From: Ralstonia pickettii
Lineage (GTDB): Bacteria; Pseudomonadota; Gammaproteobacteria; Burkholderiales; Burkholderiaceae
Direction: 5' to 3'
DNA length: 64,000 bases
Assembly (NCBI RefSeq): GCF_030582395.1
Contig: NZ_CP104382.1
Span: 372,001 to 436,000 of the forward strand
Positions 37,039 through 44,944 of the stretch are shown here, in pieces. Below the pieces are notes generated by a model. It saw only the letters and a list, made by a program, of their open reading frames with translations. It was not told the DNA's origin and searched no databases. Positions within the stretch are counted from its first letter, which is position 1; the number at the start of each line of letters is the position of its first letter. The translations under genes were made by a program, and so were the position numbers.

Positions 37039-38055
37039 ATGACCACCGGCACCACTCCTCCTCGCATGGCCGATGTTGCGCGCGTTGCCGGCGTGTCGAA
37101 GATGACCGTGTCGCGGGTGCTGGCAGGCGGCAGCGTGTCGCCCGAGACCCGGGCGCGCGTGCAAGAGGCTATCGATGCACTCGGCTACGTTGCCACGGCC
37201 GCGGCTGGGATGCTGTCCAGCGGCCGATCTGAATTCGTCGCCGCGCTGGTGCCTTCGCTGGCCAGTTCCAACTTTGCCGATACCGTACGCGGGCTGAGCG
37301 ATGCGCTGGCGCCGCATGGTCTGCAACTGCTGCTGGGGGATACCGACTACCACCTCGATCAGGAGGAGGCGCTGGTGCGGTCGCTGCTGCGCCATCAGCC
37401 GCGTGGCATCGCCTTGACCGGGCGCCATCACAGTCCAGGCACGCGTGCGTTGCTCGAGCGCGCCGGCATCCCCATCGTCGAGATGTGGGATCTGCCAGAA
37501 CGCCCGATCGACAGGGCGGTCGGGTTCTCGAACGCCAAGGCATCGCTCGCGATGCTGCATCACCTGCATGGGCGGGGCTACCGGCGCATTGGTTTCCTGT
37601 GCGGGGCAAGCGAACTGGACCGGCGCGGCACCGACCGCATGCGCGGGTACATGAGCGGGATCAAGGCGCTTGGCCTGGGCGAGCCGCGTGTGATCCGCCT
37701 GGGCGAATCGCCCATCACCATGAGCCACGGCGGGCCCGCGATGGCCGCTTTGCTCGATACCTGGCCCGACACCGATGCCGTGATGTGCGTGAGCGACATG
37801 TCCGCATTCGGCGCCATCATGGAATGCCACCGGCGCGGCTTGTCCGTGCCCGGTGACATTGCTGTTGCGGGCTTCGGCAATTTTGAGGTCGCGTGGTGCT
37901 GCCATCCGACCATCACGACGATTTCCGTCGACGCCTATGGCATCGGCCTGCGCACGGGCGAGGTCTTGCTCGATGCGCTCGGCGTTGGCGAGGCCACGAG
38001 CCCGCGCAAGCTCTCACGCATTGACTTCAGCGTTGTCGAGCGCGAGAGCGCATAG
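37039..38055 (+). CDS. LacI/GntR-type transcriptional regulator
   Basis: This 338-residue repressor has the LacI helix-turn-helix (MADVARVAGVSKMTVSRVLAGG...VSPETRARV) and a sugar-binding-type sensor (FVAALVPSLASSNFADTVRGL; VMCVSDMSAFGAIMECHRRG; VPGDIAVAGFGNFEVA). It resembles gluconate-type regulators (GntR of enterics). It is convergent with xylD, whose upstream region has a near-perfect GntR-type operator, so xylonate or a derivative is a likely effector (inference). A pyrimidine-rich stretch (36991-37018) precedes the start. Confidence 0.9.
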   Translation: MTTGTTPPRMADVARVAGVSKMTVSRVLAGGSVSPETRARVQEAIDALGYVATAAAGMLSSGRSEFVAALVPSLASSNFADTVRGLSDALAPHGLQLLLGDTDYHLDQEEALVRSLLRHQPRGIALTGRHHSPGTRALLERAGIPIVEMWDLPERPIDRAVGFSNAKASLAMLHHLHGRGYRRIGFLCGASELDRRGTDRMRGYMSGIKALGLGEPRVIRLGESPITMSHGGPAMAALLDTWPDTDAVMCVSDMSAFGAIMECHRRGLSVPGDIAVAGFGNFEVAWCCHPTITTISVDAYGIGLRTGEVLLDALGVGEATSPRKLSRIDFSVVERESA

Positions 38056-38076
38056 CCGGCTGCTTCATGCCCAGCG

Positions 38077-39861
38077 TCAATGCGAGTGCCGTGGATTGCC
38101 GCGCGTCTCGATGACGTTCAGGTACAGCGTTGCGGGCTCCAGGCATCCGCCCGTCGAAAGCTGCCCGACAAACTGCCGATAGATTTCCTGCCAAGGCGTT
38201 TGCGACTGCGGCACGCTGAAGGTCGCGCTTTCGCGGCGGCGCTCCAGCTCTTCCGCATCGACCAGGACATCGACCTTGCGTGCATTGAGGTCCACGCGGA
38301 TGCGATCGCCCGTGCGCAGCAGCGCAAGCCCGCCACCGGCAGCAGCCTCCGGAGACATGTTCAAGATCGATGGGCTGGCCGAGGTACCGCTTTGCCGGCC
38401 ATCGCCCATGCACGGCAGCGATTCGATCCCTTGCTTGACCAGTGCCGCCGGCGGCGCCATGTTGACGACCTCCGCGCTGCCCGGATAACCGACCGTTCCG
38501 CAGCCGCGGATGACGAGGATGCAGCGCTCGTCGATCGCCAGCGCCGGATCGTTGATGCGGGCGTGATAGTCCTCTGGGCCATCGAAGACAATCGCGTGCG
38601 TCTCGAAAACATTCTCCGCGCCCGGCTCGCTCAAGTAGGTCTGCCGGAATGCCTCGCCCACCACCGACATCTTCATGATGGCGCTGTCAAAGAAATTGCC
38701 CGACAGCACGATGAAGCCCGCGCGATGCTTGAGCGGTGCGTCCACGGGAAAGATCACCTCGCGGTCGGCGGCGGGGGCGGCATCGGCGATTGCACCGATC
38801 GTCCGGCCCGATACGGTGGGGCAATCGCGGCGCAGCAACCCGCCCGCGTCAAGCTGGCGCAATACGGCGGGCACGCCGCCAGAGCGATGGAAGCTTTCAC
38901 CCAGGTATTCCCCGGCCGGCATGCAGTTCACGAGCAGTGGAACCGACTCTCCGTGGCGCTGCCAGTCTTCAAGGCTCAATTCCACGCCCATGTGGCGCGC
39001 GATGGCGATAAGGTGCGGCGGGCAGTTGGTCGACGCGCCAAGCGCCGAGGCCACCATGATGGCGTTCTCGAACGCCGCGCGCGTCATGATCGTCGAAGGG
39101 CGGACGTCTTCACGCACGAGGTCGACGATGCGCTTGCCGGTGGCATAGGCCATCTGCCCCCGCTCCCGATACGCCGCCGGAATGCTGGCGCACCCGGGCA
39201 GCGACATGCCCAGCGCTTCGGCCAGGCTGTTCATCGAAAGTGCGGTGCCCATCGTGTTGCAGTGGCCGATCGACGGTGACGACGCGGTGGTCAACTCCAT
39301 GAAGCCTTCGTAGTCGATGTCGCCTGCAGCCAGCCGGTTGCGCGCATGCCAGATAACGGTGCCGGAGCCGACCCGTTTGCCATCGTGCCAGCCGTCCAGC
39401 ATCGGCCCGCCAGACAGGACGATGGCCGGCAGGTCCACTGTGGCGGCGGCCATCAGGCAGGCGGGCGTGGTTTTGTCGCAGCCGGTCGTCAGCACGACGC
39501 CGTCGAGCGGGAAGCCGTGCAGGATCTCGACCAGGCCGAGATAGGCGAGATTGCGGTCGAGCGCCGCGGTCGGGCGGCGGCTCTGCTCGGCCAGCGGATG
39601 AACCGGGAACTCCATCGGAATACCACCCGCGTCGCGTATGCCGGCCTTCACACGCTGCGCCAATTCAAGGTGGTGCCGATTGCACGGCGCCAAATCGTTA
39701 CCCGTTTGCGCAATGCCGATGATGGGCCGGCCCGACTGCAGCTCTTCGCGCGTCAGGCCGTAGTTCATGAAGCGTTCTACGTAGAGGGCAGTCATGTCGG
39801 CGTGGCTTGGGTCGTCGAACCAAAGCTGGCTGCGCAGTCTGCGGGGAGGTTGGGCGGGCAT
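38077..39861 (-). CDS. xylD: D-xylonate dehydratase (IlvD/Edd family)
   Basis: This 594-residue enzyme converts xylonate to 2-keto-3-deoxyxylonate (by family and context). It has the IlvD/Edd [Fe-S] cysteines in LAPCNRH, TGCDKTTPACLMAA and GHCNTMGTALSMN, and the C-terminal GDGRQSGTSASPSILNMSPE segment. Length and start (MPAQPPRRLRSQLWFDDPSHADM) fit the pentonate dehydratase subgroup. An in-frame extension upstream runs through the operator and is not protein-like. It is transcribed away from the rest of the pathway. Confidence 0.92.
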   Translation of the reverse strand: MPAQPPRRLRSQLWFDDPSHADMTALYVERFMNYGLTREELQSGRPIIGIAQTGNDLAPCNRHHLELAQRVKAGIRDAGGIPMEFPVHPLAEQSRRPTAALDRNLAYLGLVEILHGFPLDGVVLTTGCDKTTPACLMAAATVDLPAIVLSGGPMLDGWHDGKRVGSGTVIWHARNRLAAGDIDYEGFMELTTASSPSIGHCNTMGTALSMNSLAEALGMSLPGCASIPAAYRERGQMAYATGKRIVDLVREDVRPSTIMTRAAFENAIMVASALGASTNCPPHLIAIARHMGVELSLEDWQRHGESVPLLVNCMPAGEYLGESFHRSGGVPAVLRQLDAGGLLRRDCPTVSGRTIGAIADAAPAADREVIFPVDAPLKHRAGFIVLSGNFFDSAIMKMSVVGEAFRQTYLSEPGAENVFETHAIVFDGPEDYHARINDPALAIDERCILVIRGCGTVGYPGSAEVVNMAPPAALVKQGIESLPCMGDGRQSGTSASPSILNMSPEAAAGGGLALLRTGDRIRVDLNARKVDVLVDAEELERRRESATFSVPQSQTPWQEIYRQFVGQLSTGGCLEPATLYLNVIETRGNPRHSH

Positions 39862-39943
39862 GGTGTCTCGTTCGTTATGTGCAACTGGGGTTCCCTCTGC
39901 GGGGAATTGGCGTGGCGCTTTGCGGAAGCCTGTGACGTAATTT

Positions 39944-39957
39944 TGGTACCGGTAACA
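39944..39957 (-). promoter_or_regulatory. Candidate LacI/GntR-type operator for xylD
   Basis: Read on the minus strand the site is TGTTACCGGTACCA. It differs by one base from the core TGTTACCGGTAACA of the enteric gluconate repressor operator. It lies 83 bases upstream of the xylD ATG, next to a LacI-family regulator gene of the same type. Confidence 0.7.
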
Positions 39958-40161
39958 ACGCATCGTAGAGCCGGAAGAAGGCGCAGGCAATAGCGCGTGT
40001 TGTCAGCCCCACTTCGGGGGAGGGTGTTTGGATTTGCCGACATCTGCCTGAGCGCAAGCGTTTGCCGCCCCCCGGCTGGTGGGGGAGGGTTGCGATTTCA
40101 CGATTCTGCAAACAACCCGCCCTATGTTGGCCCGATCTTCGGGGGAGGATAGGGGGCTGCC
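39958..40161. other. Intergenic region with GGGGGAGG repeats
   Basis: The gap 39862-40161 holds the xylD operator and, beyond it, three copies of GGGGGAGG (near 40016, 40081 and 40141). Two of them are preceded by CTTC. No promoter or gene is clear. Confidence 0.4.
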
Positions 40162-40707
40162 ATGCTGGGGTTAGGGTTATCTGCACGATTTGAAAAAACC
40201 GACGCGGGGCGACGTGAAATCGCCACGCGCGGGGGCGCGCTCAGTCGCTCAAGCCGCGCGCTGCTCATCATGGTGGATGGGCAAGTCACTGGCGAGGACC
40301 TTGCCGTGCGTGCCGGCCAGCTCGGACTGGAAGCGCAGGCCGTATTCGATCTGGTGCAGGCCGGTTTCATCCAACGCGCAACCGATGTTGCCAGCGAGCC
40401 CGTCTTCGTCCAGGTGGCCGAGCCGCAACCCGAGGCGCCCAAGCCCGTTGCACCTGCCGCACCGGCGCGCAAGCGTTCGCTGGCGGCGGCGCGCATGTAC
40501 CTCATGGATATTGCGGCGCGCACATTCAGCTCGGCCGAGCACCCGATCCGCCAGCGCCTTGTCGAGGCCACCGACCGCGCCTCGGTGGAGGGCGCGTTCG
40601 ATGCATTGCTGGCGGCCCTGCGCGAAGCCACATCGGCGTCGATGGTGGAGCAGGTAGAAGTGTCCTTCCGCGGGTTTCTGCCGGCCGAAGACAGCGTGGC
40701 CGGCTGA
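40162..40707 (+). CDS. Hypothetical protein, 181 aa
   Basis: Not recognised. The N-terminal 75 residues look folded (KTDAGRREIATRGGALSRSSRALLIMVDG, then GEDLAVRAGQLGLEAQAVFDLVQAGFI), resembling a small winged-helix-like or ubiquitin-like fold seen at the start of some uncharacterised proteobacterial proteins. A Pro/Ala linker (about 90-108) leads to a helical C-terminal part (AARMYLMDIAARTF...). It has no signal peptide or membrane segment. GC and codon use match the neighbours. It is convergent with the isochorismatase-family gene, 4 bases apart. Confidence 0.75.
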   Translation: MLGLGLSARFEKTDAGRREIATRGGALSRSSRALLIMVDGQVTGEDLAVRAGQLGLEAQAVFDLVQAGFIQRATDVASEPVFVQVAEPQPEAPKPVAPAAPARKRSLAAARMYLMDIAARTFSSAEHPIRQRLVEATDRASVEGAFDALLAALREATSASMVEQVEVSFRGFLPAEDSVAG

Positions 40708-40711
40708 CCGA

Positions 40712-41371
40712 TCAGGCAGCCTGCTGCGCCACCTCGTCCTGGAGCAGCCCGCGCGCCCGCTGATTCGACTTGTAGATGTTGTCACGAACCGGCACCGCGC
40801 CGGTCTTCACGCTGTGCACCCAATCCTGGGTCGACATCACCGCCGCAAAGCGCGATTGCAGCACTACGCTGAACACGCGGTGGATCTCTTCCGCACTCGC
40901 AAAGCCAGCCTGGTTTTGATAAGGCACCGCGCCCGACGCGTCATGCAGGAACTCCACCGCCGTGCCGTTGTGCAGGGCGTGATTGATCGTGGACGCATCG
41001 CAGTTGTGCGTCATGTAGCCGACCACGGTTAGCGTATCGATGGCGCGTGCTTCCAGCCATTGCGCCAGGTCCGTCTCGGGATAGGCGCTGGGCAGCAGCT
41101 TGCGCAGATAGTGGTCATGCGGTCGCGACGCCACCACCGGGTGCAATTGCCAGCCATCGGTGTCGATGGCAAACAGCGGCGAGCTGGCCGGCGAGGTCTG
41201 CTGCACGACGATCACCGGAATGCCCGCCTCGCGTGCCGCATCCATGGCGGCACCGATGTTTGCGACCGTCTGCTGCGGGTCCGGATACTCGATCGGCAGG
41301 CCGCCCGTGAAGTATTCGTTCTGCACATCGATGACGATCAGGGCGCGCTTCGGGGCATTGTTCGTGGTCAT
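40712..41371 (-). CDS. Isochorismatase-family cysteine hydrolase
   Basis: This 219-residue protein has the family triad: Asp in LIVIDVQNEYF, Lys in YLRKLLPSAY and nucleophilic Cys in THNCDASTINHAL. Such enzymes cleave amide or ether-like bonds (nicotinamidase, ureidoacrylate or isochorismate substrates); the substrate here is unknown. ATG 41371 follows GAGGAG. It is divergent from a GlxA-type regulator, a common pairing that suggests the regulator controls it. Confidence 0.9.
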   Translation of the reverse strand: MTTNNAPKRALIVIDVQNEYFTGGLPIEYPDPQQTVANIGAAMDAAREAGIPVIVVQQTSPASSPLFAIDTDGWQLHPVVASRPHDHYLRKLLPSAYPETDLAQWLEARAIDTLTVVGYMTHNCDASTINHALHNGTAVEFLHDASGAVPYQNQAGFASAEEIHRVFSVVLQSRFAAVMSTQDWVHSVKTGAVPVRDNIYKSNQRARGLLQDEVAQQAA

Positions 41372-41505
41372 GGCTGACTCCTCAAGGTCGGTTGGATCGG
41401 GCATTTGCGTGGGCCCGTGGACAGCATCTTCGCGGATGACTATCCTTCCCGACAGTGGCCCAGAAGACGATTATCGAAAAAATCGGGCCAAAGTGCGGAG
41501 CCCGT

Positions 41506-42483
41506 ATGCAACCTCAGCATCCCCAGGAAATCGCCGTTCTGGCCTTCAACGACATCAGCCCATTTCACCTGTCGGTGCCGTGTCTTGTGTTTGAAGACCG
41601 CGTCTGGGCCGGGCTGCCGTCGTACAACCTGCGGATCTGTGCGGGGGAGCCGGCCCGGAACGGCGGCCTGCGCACCACAGCCGGGTTTGCCCTGCAGACG
41701 GAGTTCACGCTCGAAGATGCCGCCCGCGCCGACGTGCTGGTCGTGCCGTCATGGCGCGATACGGAAGAGCGGCCGCCGGCGGCCATGGTGAATGCGGTAC
41801 GGGATGCTTACGAACGCGGCGCCACGGTGGTCGGCCTGTGCCTGGGCGCGTTCGTGCTGGCAGAGGCGGGCGTGCTCGATGGCCACGAGGCCACCACGCA
41901 CTGGAGCGCTGCCGATGCGTTCTCGCAGCGCTACCCGCGTGTGAAGCTGGTGCCCGATGTCCTGTATCTGGACGCGGCCGACGGCCGGCTGGTGACATCT
42001 GCAGGCACCGCCGCCGGGCTGGACTGCTGCCTGCACCTGGTGCGCCGGTGGCATGGCGCGGAGGTCGCCAACCGCATTGCGCGGCGGCTCGTGGTGGCGC
42101 CGCATCGGCAGGGTGGTCAGGCGCAATACATCGAGCAACCGCTGCACGATGCGCCGGGCGGTGATCGACTGTCAGATTTGCTGAACTGGACGGTGGCCAA
42201 CTTAGCGGAGCCGCATTCGCTCGACTCGCTGGCCGAACGCGCGGCCATGAGCCGGCGCAATTTCACGCGGCGGTTTCGTGAACTGACAGGAACCACTGTC
42301 AGCCAATGGTTGCTCGGGCAGCGTTTGGCCTATGCGCAACGCATGCTGGAAACCACGCGTCAGCCGGTCGAAGCGATTGCGCAACTGGCGGGATTCGGCA
42401 GCGCCGTATCGCTGCGCCAGCATTTCAGCCGGACATATCACACGTCGCCCAGCGCTTACCGCGCCTTGTTTGCGCAAACCTGA
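41506..42483 (+). CDS. GlxA-family AraC-type transcriptional regulator
   Basis: This 325-residue regulator has an N-terminal DJ-1/PfpI-like domain (IAVLAFNDISPFHLSVPCLVF; VVGLCLGAFVLAEAGVLDG; TSAGTAAGLDCCLHLV) and a C-terminal AraC helix-turn-helix pair (about 220-320, SRRNFTRRFRELTGTTVSQWLL). ATG 41506 follows GGAG; an earlier in-frame ATG lacks a site. It is divergent from the isochorismatase-family gene, its probable target. Confidence 0.92.
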   Translation: MQPQHPQEIAVLAFNDISPFHLSVPCLVFEDRVWAGLPSYNLRICAGEPARNGGLRTTAGFALQTEFTLEDAARADVLVVPSWRDTEERPPAAMVNAVRDAYERGATVVGLCLGAFVLAEAGVLDGHEATTHWSAADAFSQRYPRVKLVPDVLYLDAADGRLVTSAGTAAGLDCCLHLVRRWHGAEVANRIARRLVVAPHRQGGQAQYIEQPLHDAPGGDRLSDLLNWTVANLAEPHSLDSLAERAAMSRRNFTRRFRELTGTTVSQWLLGQRLAYAQRMLETTRQPVEAIAQLAGFGSAVSLRQHFSRTYHTSPSAYRALFAQT

Positions 42484-42488
42484 GGCAT

Positions 42489-42511
42489 AAAAAAGCGGCC
42501 GGTAGGCCGCT
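42489..42511 (-). terminator. Rho-independent terminator (minus strand)
   Basis: AGCGGCC / GGCCGCT, a perfect 7-bp stem with a 4-base loop, is followed on the minus strand by six T residues. It closes the glycine-zipper gene, and sits just after the stop of the plus-strand regulator. Confidence 0.88.
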
Positions 42512-42526
42512 GCATCGATTACTTGG

Positions 42527-42709
42527 CTACTTGCTCAACTCGTGGCCGATGACGGCCCCGGCTGCGGCACCCCCGATCGTCCCGGCCGTGCTATGCGTGA
42601 TCTCGTGGCCGGCCACACCGCCCGCCACCGCACCGCCTGCCGTACACGCCGTGAGAGCAGGCGCCAGCACGGCAATTGCGCATATCAGCGCCGTTTTCCA
42701 TGCGTTCAT
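42527..42709 (-). CDS. Small glycine-zipper lipoprotein
   Basis: This 60-residue protein has a lipoprotein signal with lipobox LTAC at residues 19-22, followed by a Gly/Ala-rich membrane-interacting segment (AGGAVAGGVAGHE, GTIGGAAAGAVIGHEL). Small glycine-zipper lipoproteins of this kind (osmotically inducible type) sit in the outer membrane; function is unknown. It is followed by a clear terminator, supporting it as a real gene. Confidence 0.85.
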   Translation of the reverse strand: MNAWKTALICAIAVLAPALTACTAGGAVAGGVAGHEITHSTAGTIGGAAAGAVIGHELSK

Positions 42710-42781
42710 GATGTCCTCCTGAGAAGCCGGCCAGATGCAGCCGTCGGCATATGCCTCAGTCGAGCAAAGCGCGTGCCGGGC

Positions 42782-43342
42782 TCACATGAACAACGGCGAC
42801 AGCGACAGATGCGACAGCGCGATCACGATCACCTGCGCAATCACCAGCAGGATCAGCGGAGACAGGTCGAGCCGGCCGCCCAGCGGCGGCACCACGCGGC
42901 GGATCGGGCGCAGGAGCGGGTCGACCAGCGTGTTGAGCACTGCGCCCATCGGCGATGCCGGCCCCATCCACGACAGCACGGCCGAGGCAATCGTCACCCA
43001 CACCAGCACGTTGAACGCCCACTTGAGCACCGTGAAGAGGGCCGCCACAAAGCCCATCGGCACAAGCGCCACCGGGCTCAGGCCCACCGATGCGAGCAGC
43101 AGGAACAGATACACAAGCGCCGTGAGATAGGCAGCCACCAGCGAGGACCAGTCGATATAGCCCGTGGCCGGAATCACCCGGCGCAGCGGGTGCACCAGCC
43201 AGCCGGTCAGCTGGAAGATGGCCTGCGACAGCGGATTGCGCGGTGACAGCCGCACCGCTTGCGTCCAGGCGCGCAGCAGCAGCGCCGCGCCGAAGAGCGA
43301 GAAGATCGTGTCGAGCAGAAAACGCGTGATATCGCCGAACAT
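42782..43342 (-). CDS. YggT family membrane protein
   Basis: This 186-residue integral membrane protein has two YggT domains, each with NP and DPLLRPIRR-type stretches (SRNPLSQ-like LTGWLVHPLRRVIP and LNTLVDPLLRPIRRVVPPLGG). Four to five membrane helices are visible. The family has been linked to osmotic tolerance and cell-shape or division but is poorly defined. ATG 43342 follows GGAG; an in-frame extension upstream is not conserved-looking. Confidence 0.9.
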   Translation of the reverse strand: MFGDITRFLLDTIFSLFGAALLLRAWTQAVRLSPRNPLSQAIFQLTGWLVHPLRRVIPATGYIDWSSLVAAYLTALVYLFLLLASVGLSPVALVPMGFVAALFTVLKWAFNVLVWVTIASAVLSWMGPASPMGAVLNTLVDPLLRPIRRVVPPLGGRLDLSPLILLVIAQVIVIALSHLSLSPLFM

Positions 43343-43518
43343 GCGTCCGGTTCTCCTATGGTCAGGTCGGGCAGGAGCGCGCGGCATACGCGCGCGCTGG
43401 GGCGCGGTATTGTCGCACGGCAATCTGACGTGGATCTGTGCGTTGTGCCTCTGCGCAGCCGCGGCGCATTCGCGTATTGTGGTGCCCGTTCGCTGTTTTC
43501 CCTGTGAGGAGACCTGCC

Positions 43519-44082
43519 TTGAAGCCCACCCTGTTTCGCGCGTTGTTGTCGCTGGCGTGCCTGTCTGCCGTGCCGCAAGTGCACGCGCAGGCCGATACCA
43601 CGTTCACCGTCGAATCGCCTGCCTTTGCCGACAACGGCGTCATGGACCGCAAGTACGCCGGCAAGAACCCCGCCAACGCCAATTGCACGGGCGACAACGT
43701 CTCGCCGCCGCTGCACTGGTCCAACGTGCCCGCGGGCACCAACAGCCTTGTGCTGATCGCCTCTGACCCGCAGGGCGCAGGCGGCCTGGGCGTAAACCAC
43801 TGGATGGCCTACGGTATCCCGGCCACGCAGACGAGCCTGCCGGAAGGCGCCGGCAGCGGCGCGGCGCTGCGCATGGGCCAGAACTCCATCGGCAAGCCGG
43901 CGTATCTCGGGCCGTGTCCGCCCAAGGGCACGGGCATGCATCACTACGTCTTTGTGCTGATCGCCACGGATCTGGCGCCGGACGCGCTGCCCAATGGACT
44001 CACGCGCGCTGAATTGGAAGCGGCCATCAAGGGGCATAGCAAGGGCGCCGCTGCATGGATCGGCCGGTTCGGCAACTTTTGA
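43519..44082 (+). CDS. YbhB/YbcL-type PEBP-family protein, periplasmic, TTG start
   Basis: This 187-residue protein starts with a signal peptide (KPTLFRALLSLACLSAVPQVHAQA) and continues as a phosphatidylethanolamine-binding-protein homologue: SPAFADNGVM, GDNVSPPLHWSNVP, SLVLIASDPQG, VNHWMAYGIP and YLGPCPPKGTGMHHYVFVL. TTG 43519 is chosen because GAGGAG lies 8 bases upstream and the signal peptide begins there; no in-frame ATG nearby has a site. Function of bacterial members is unclear. Confidence 0.9.
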   Translation: MKPTLFRALLSLACLSAVPQVHAQADTTFTVESPAFADNGVMDRKYAGKNPANANCTGDNVSPPLHWSNVPAGTNSLVLIASDPQGAGGLGVNHWMAYGIPATQTSLPEGAGSGAALRMGQNSIGKPAYLGPCPPKGTGMHHYVFVLIATDLAPDALPNGLTRAELEAAIKGHSKGAAAWIGRFGNF

Positions 44083-44106
44083 CGTGCCTTCGCTGGCCGC
44101 CTGCGT

Positions 44107-44880
44107 TTACTGCGACGCGGCCGGTTCCATGCCCTTGGGCTTGAGCAAGGCAGAGGCTTCCTTGCCGTGCAGCGCCTGGATCAGTTTCTGCGCGTCTGCA
44201 AGGTTCTTCGCATGCGCACTCACGCCCACTGCATACACCGTGTAGTTCTGGACGGCTGCGGGCAACGGCCCGACGTACTGGATGCGCGGCACCGCTAGCA
44301 GTTCGCTGATCTGATGCACGGCCAGCGCGGCTTGTCCATCGACCAGCCGGGTGCCCACCAACCCGCCGTGAACGAGCACCGCCTTGGGCGCAATGGCCTG
44401 CGCAATGCCGAGCGTTTCGAAGAGTTTCGAAAGATACACGCCGGACGATCCACCAGCGGTTGGGTCCAGATACGCCACCGAAGGCGCCGCCAGCAAGGTC
44501 TGCTTGAACTGCTCAACGGTTGAGATATCGGGCCGCGGGGCGCCCTCGGGCACCGCCACACCAATGCCGACGCGGGCCACGCTGCTGAGCGTGGGGGCCA
44601 GATTGCCCGACGCGCTGAGGGTCTTCGCGAGGGGCTCGGGCAGGATCGCTACGTCGAAGGCCTCGCCGTTCTGAATACGCTTGGCCAGTTCGCCCGCCGT
44701 GCCGTTGGTGATGATGAGGTGGAGACCGGCCGAGCGTTCGATCGACGGTTCCAGCGCATCCAGCACGGGCCGGAATGCCCCGGCCGTGAGGACGCTGATA
44801 TCTGCAGCGCTTGCCTTGCCGACGGTGCCGGCAGTGCACAGCGCCAAGAGCGCTGCCAGAAACGGGATTTTCAAAATCAC
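44107..44880 (-). CDS. ModA-like periplasmic substrate-binding protein
   Basis: This 257-residue protein has a signal peptide (cleaved near ASAAD) and the ModA/extracellular solute-binding fold: ISVLTAGAFRPVLDAL, NGTAGELAKRIQNGEAFDVAIL, VGIGVAVPEGAPRPD and AYLDPTAGGSSGVYLSKLFE. The start is GTG 44880 with GGAG upstream. No modB or modC is nearby, so it is an orphan binding protein; its ligand may be an oxyanion other than molybdate. It is the last gene of the minus-strand cluster. Confidence 0.82.
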   Translation of the reverse strand: MILKIPFLAALLALCTAGTVGKASAADISVLTAGAFRPVLDALEPSIERSAGLHLIITNGTAGELAKRIQNGEAFDVAILPEPLAKTLSASGNLAPTLSSVARVGIGVAVPEGAPRPDISTVEQFKQTLLAAPSVAYLDPTAGGSSGVYLSKLFETLGIAQAIAPKAVLVHGGLVGTRLVDGQAALAVHQISELLAVPRIQYVGPLPAAVQNYTVYAVGVSAHAKNLADAQKLIQALHGKEASALLKPKGMEPAASQ

Positions 44881-44944
44881 GATGCGGCTCCGTTCACGTG
44901 TCGGTGCCGCACCTTAGCACTGCATGATCGGCAGGGGCAGACGC

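Noticed and set aside
43438..43518. ATG-initiated longer form of the PEBP-family protein
   Set aside because: It would hide the signal peptide and lacks a ribosome site; TTG 43519 has GAGGAG upstream.
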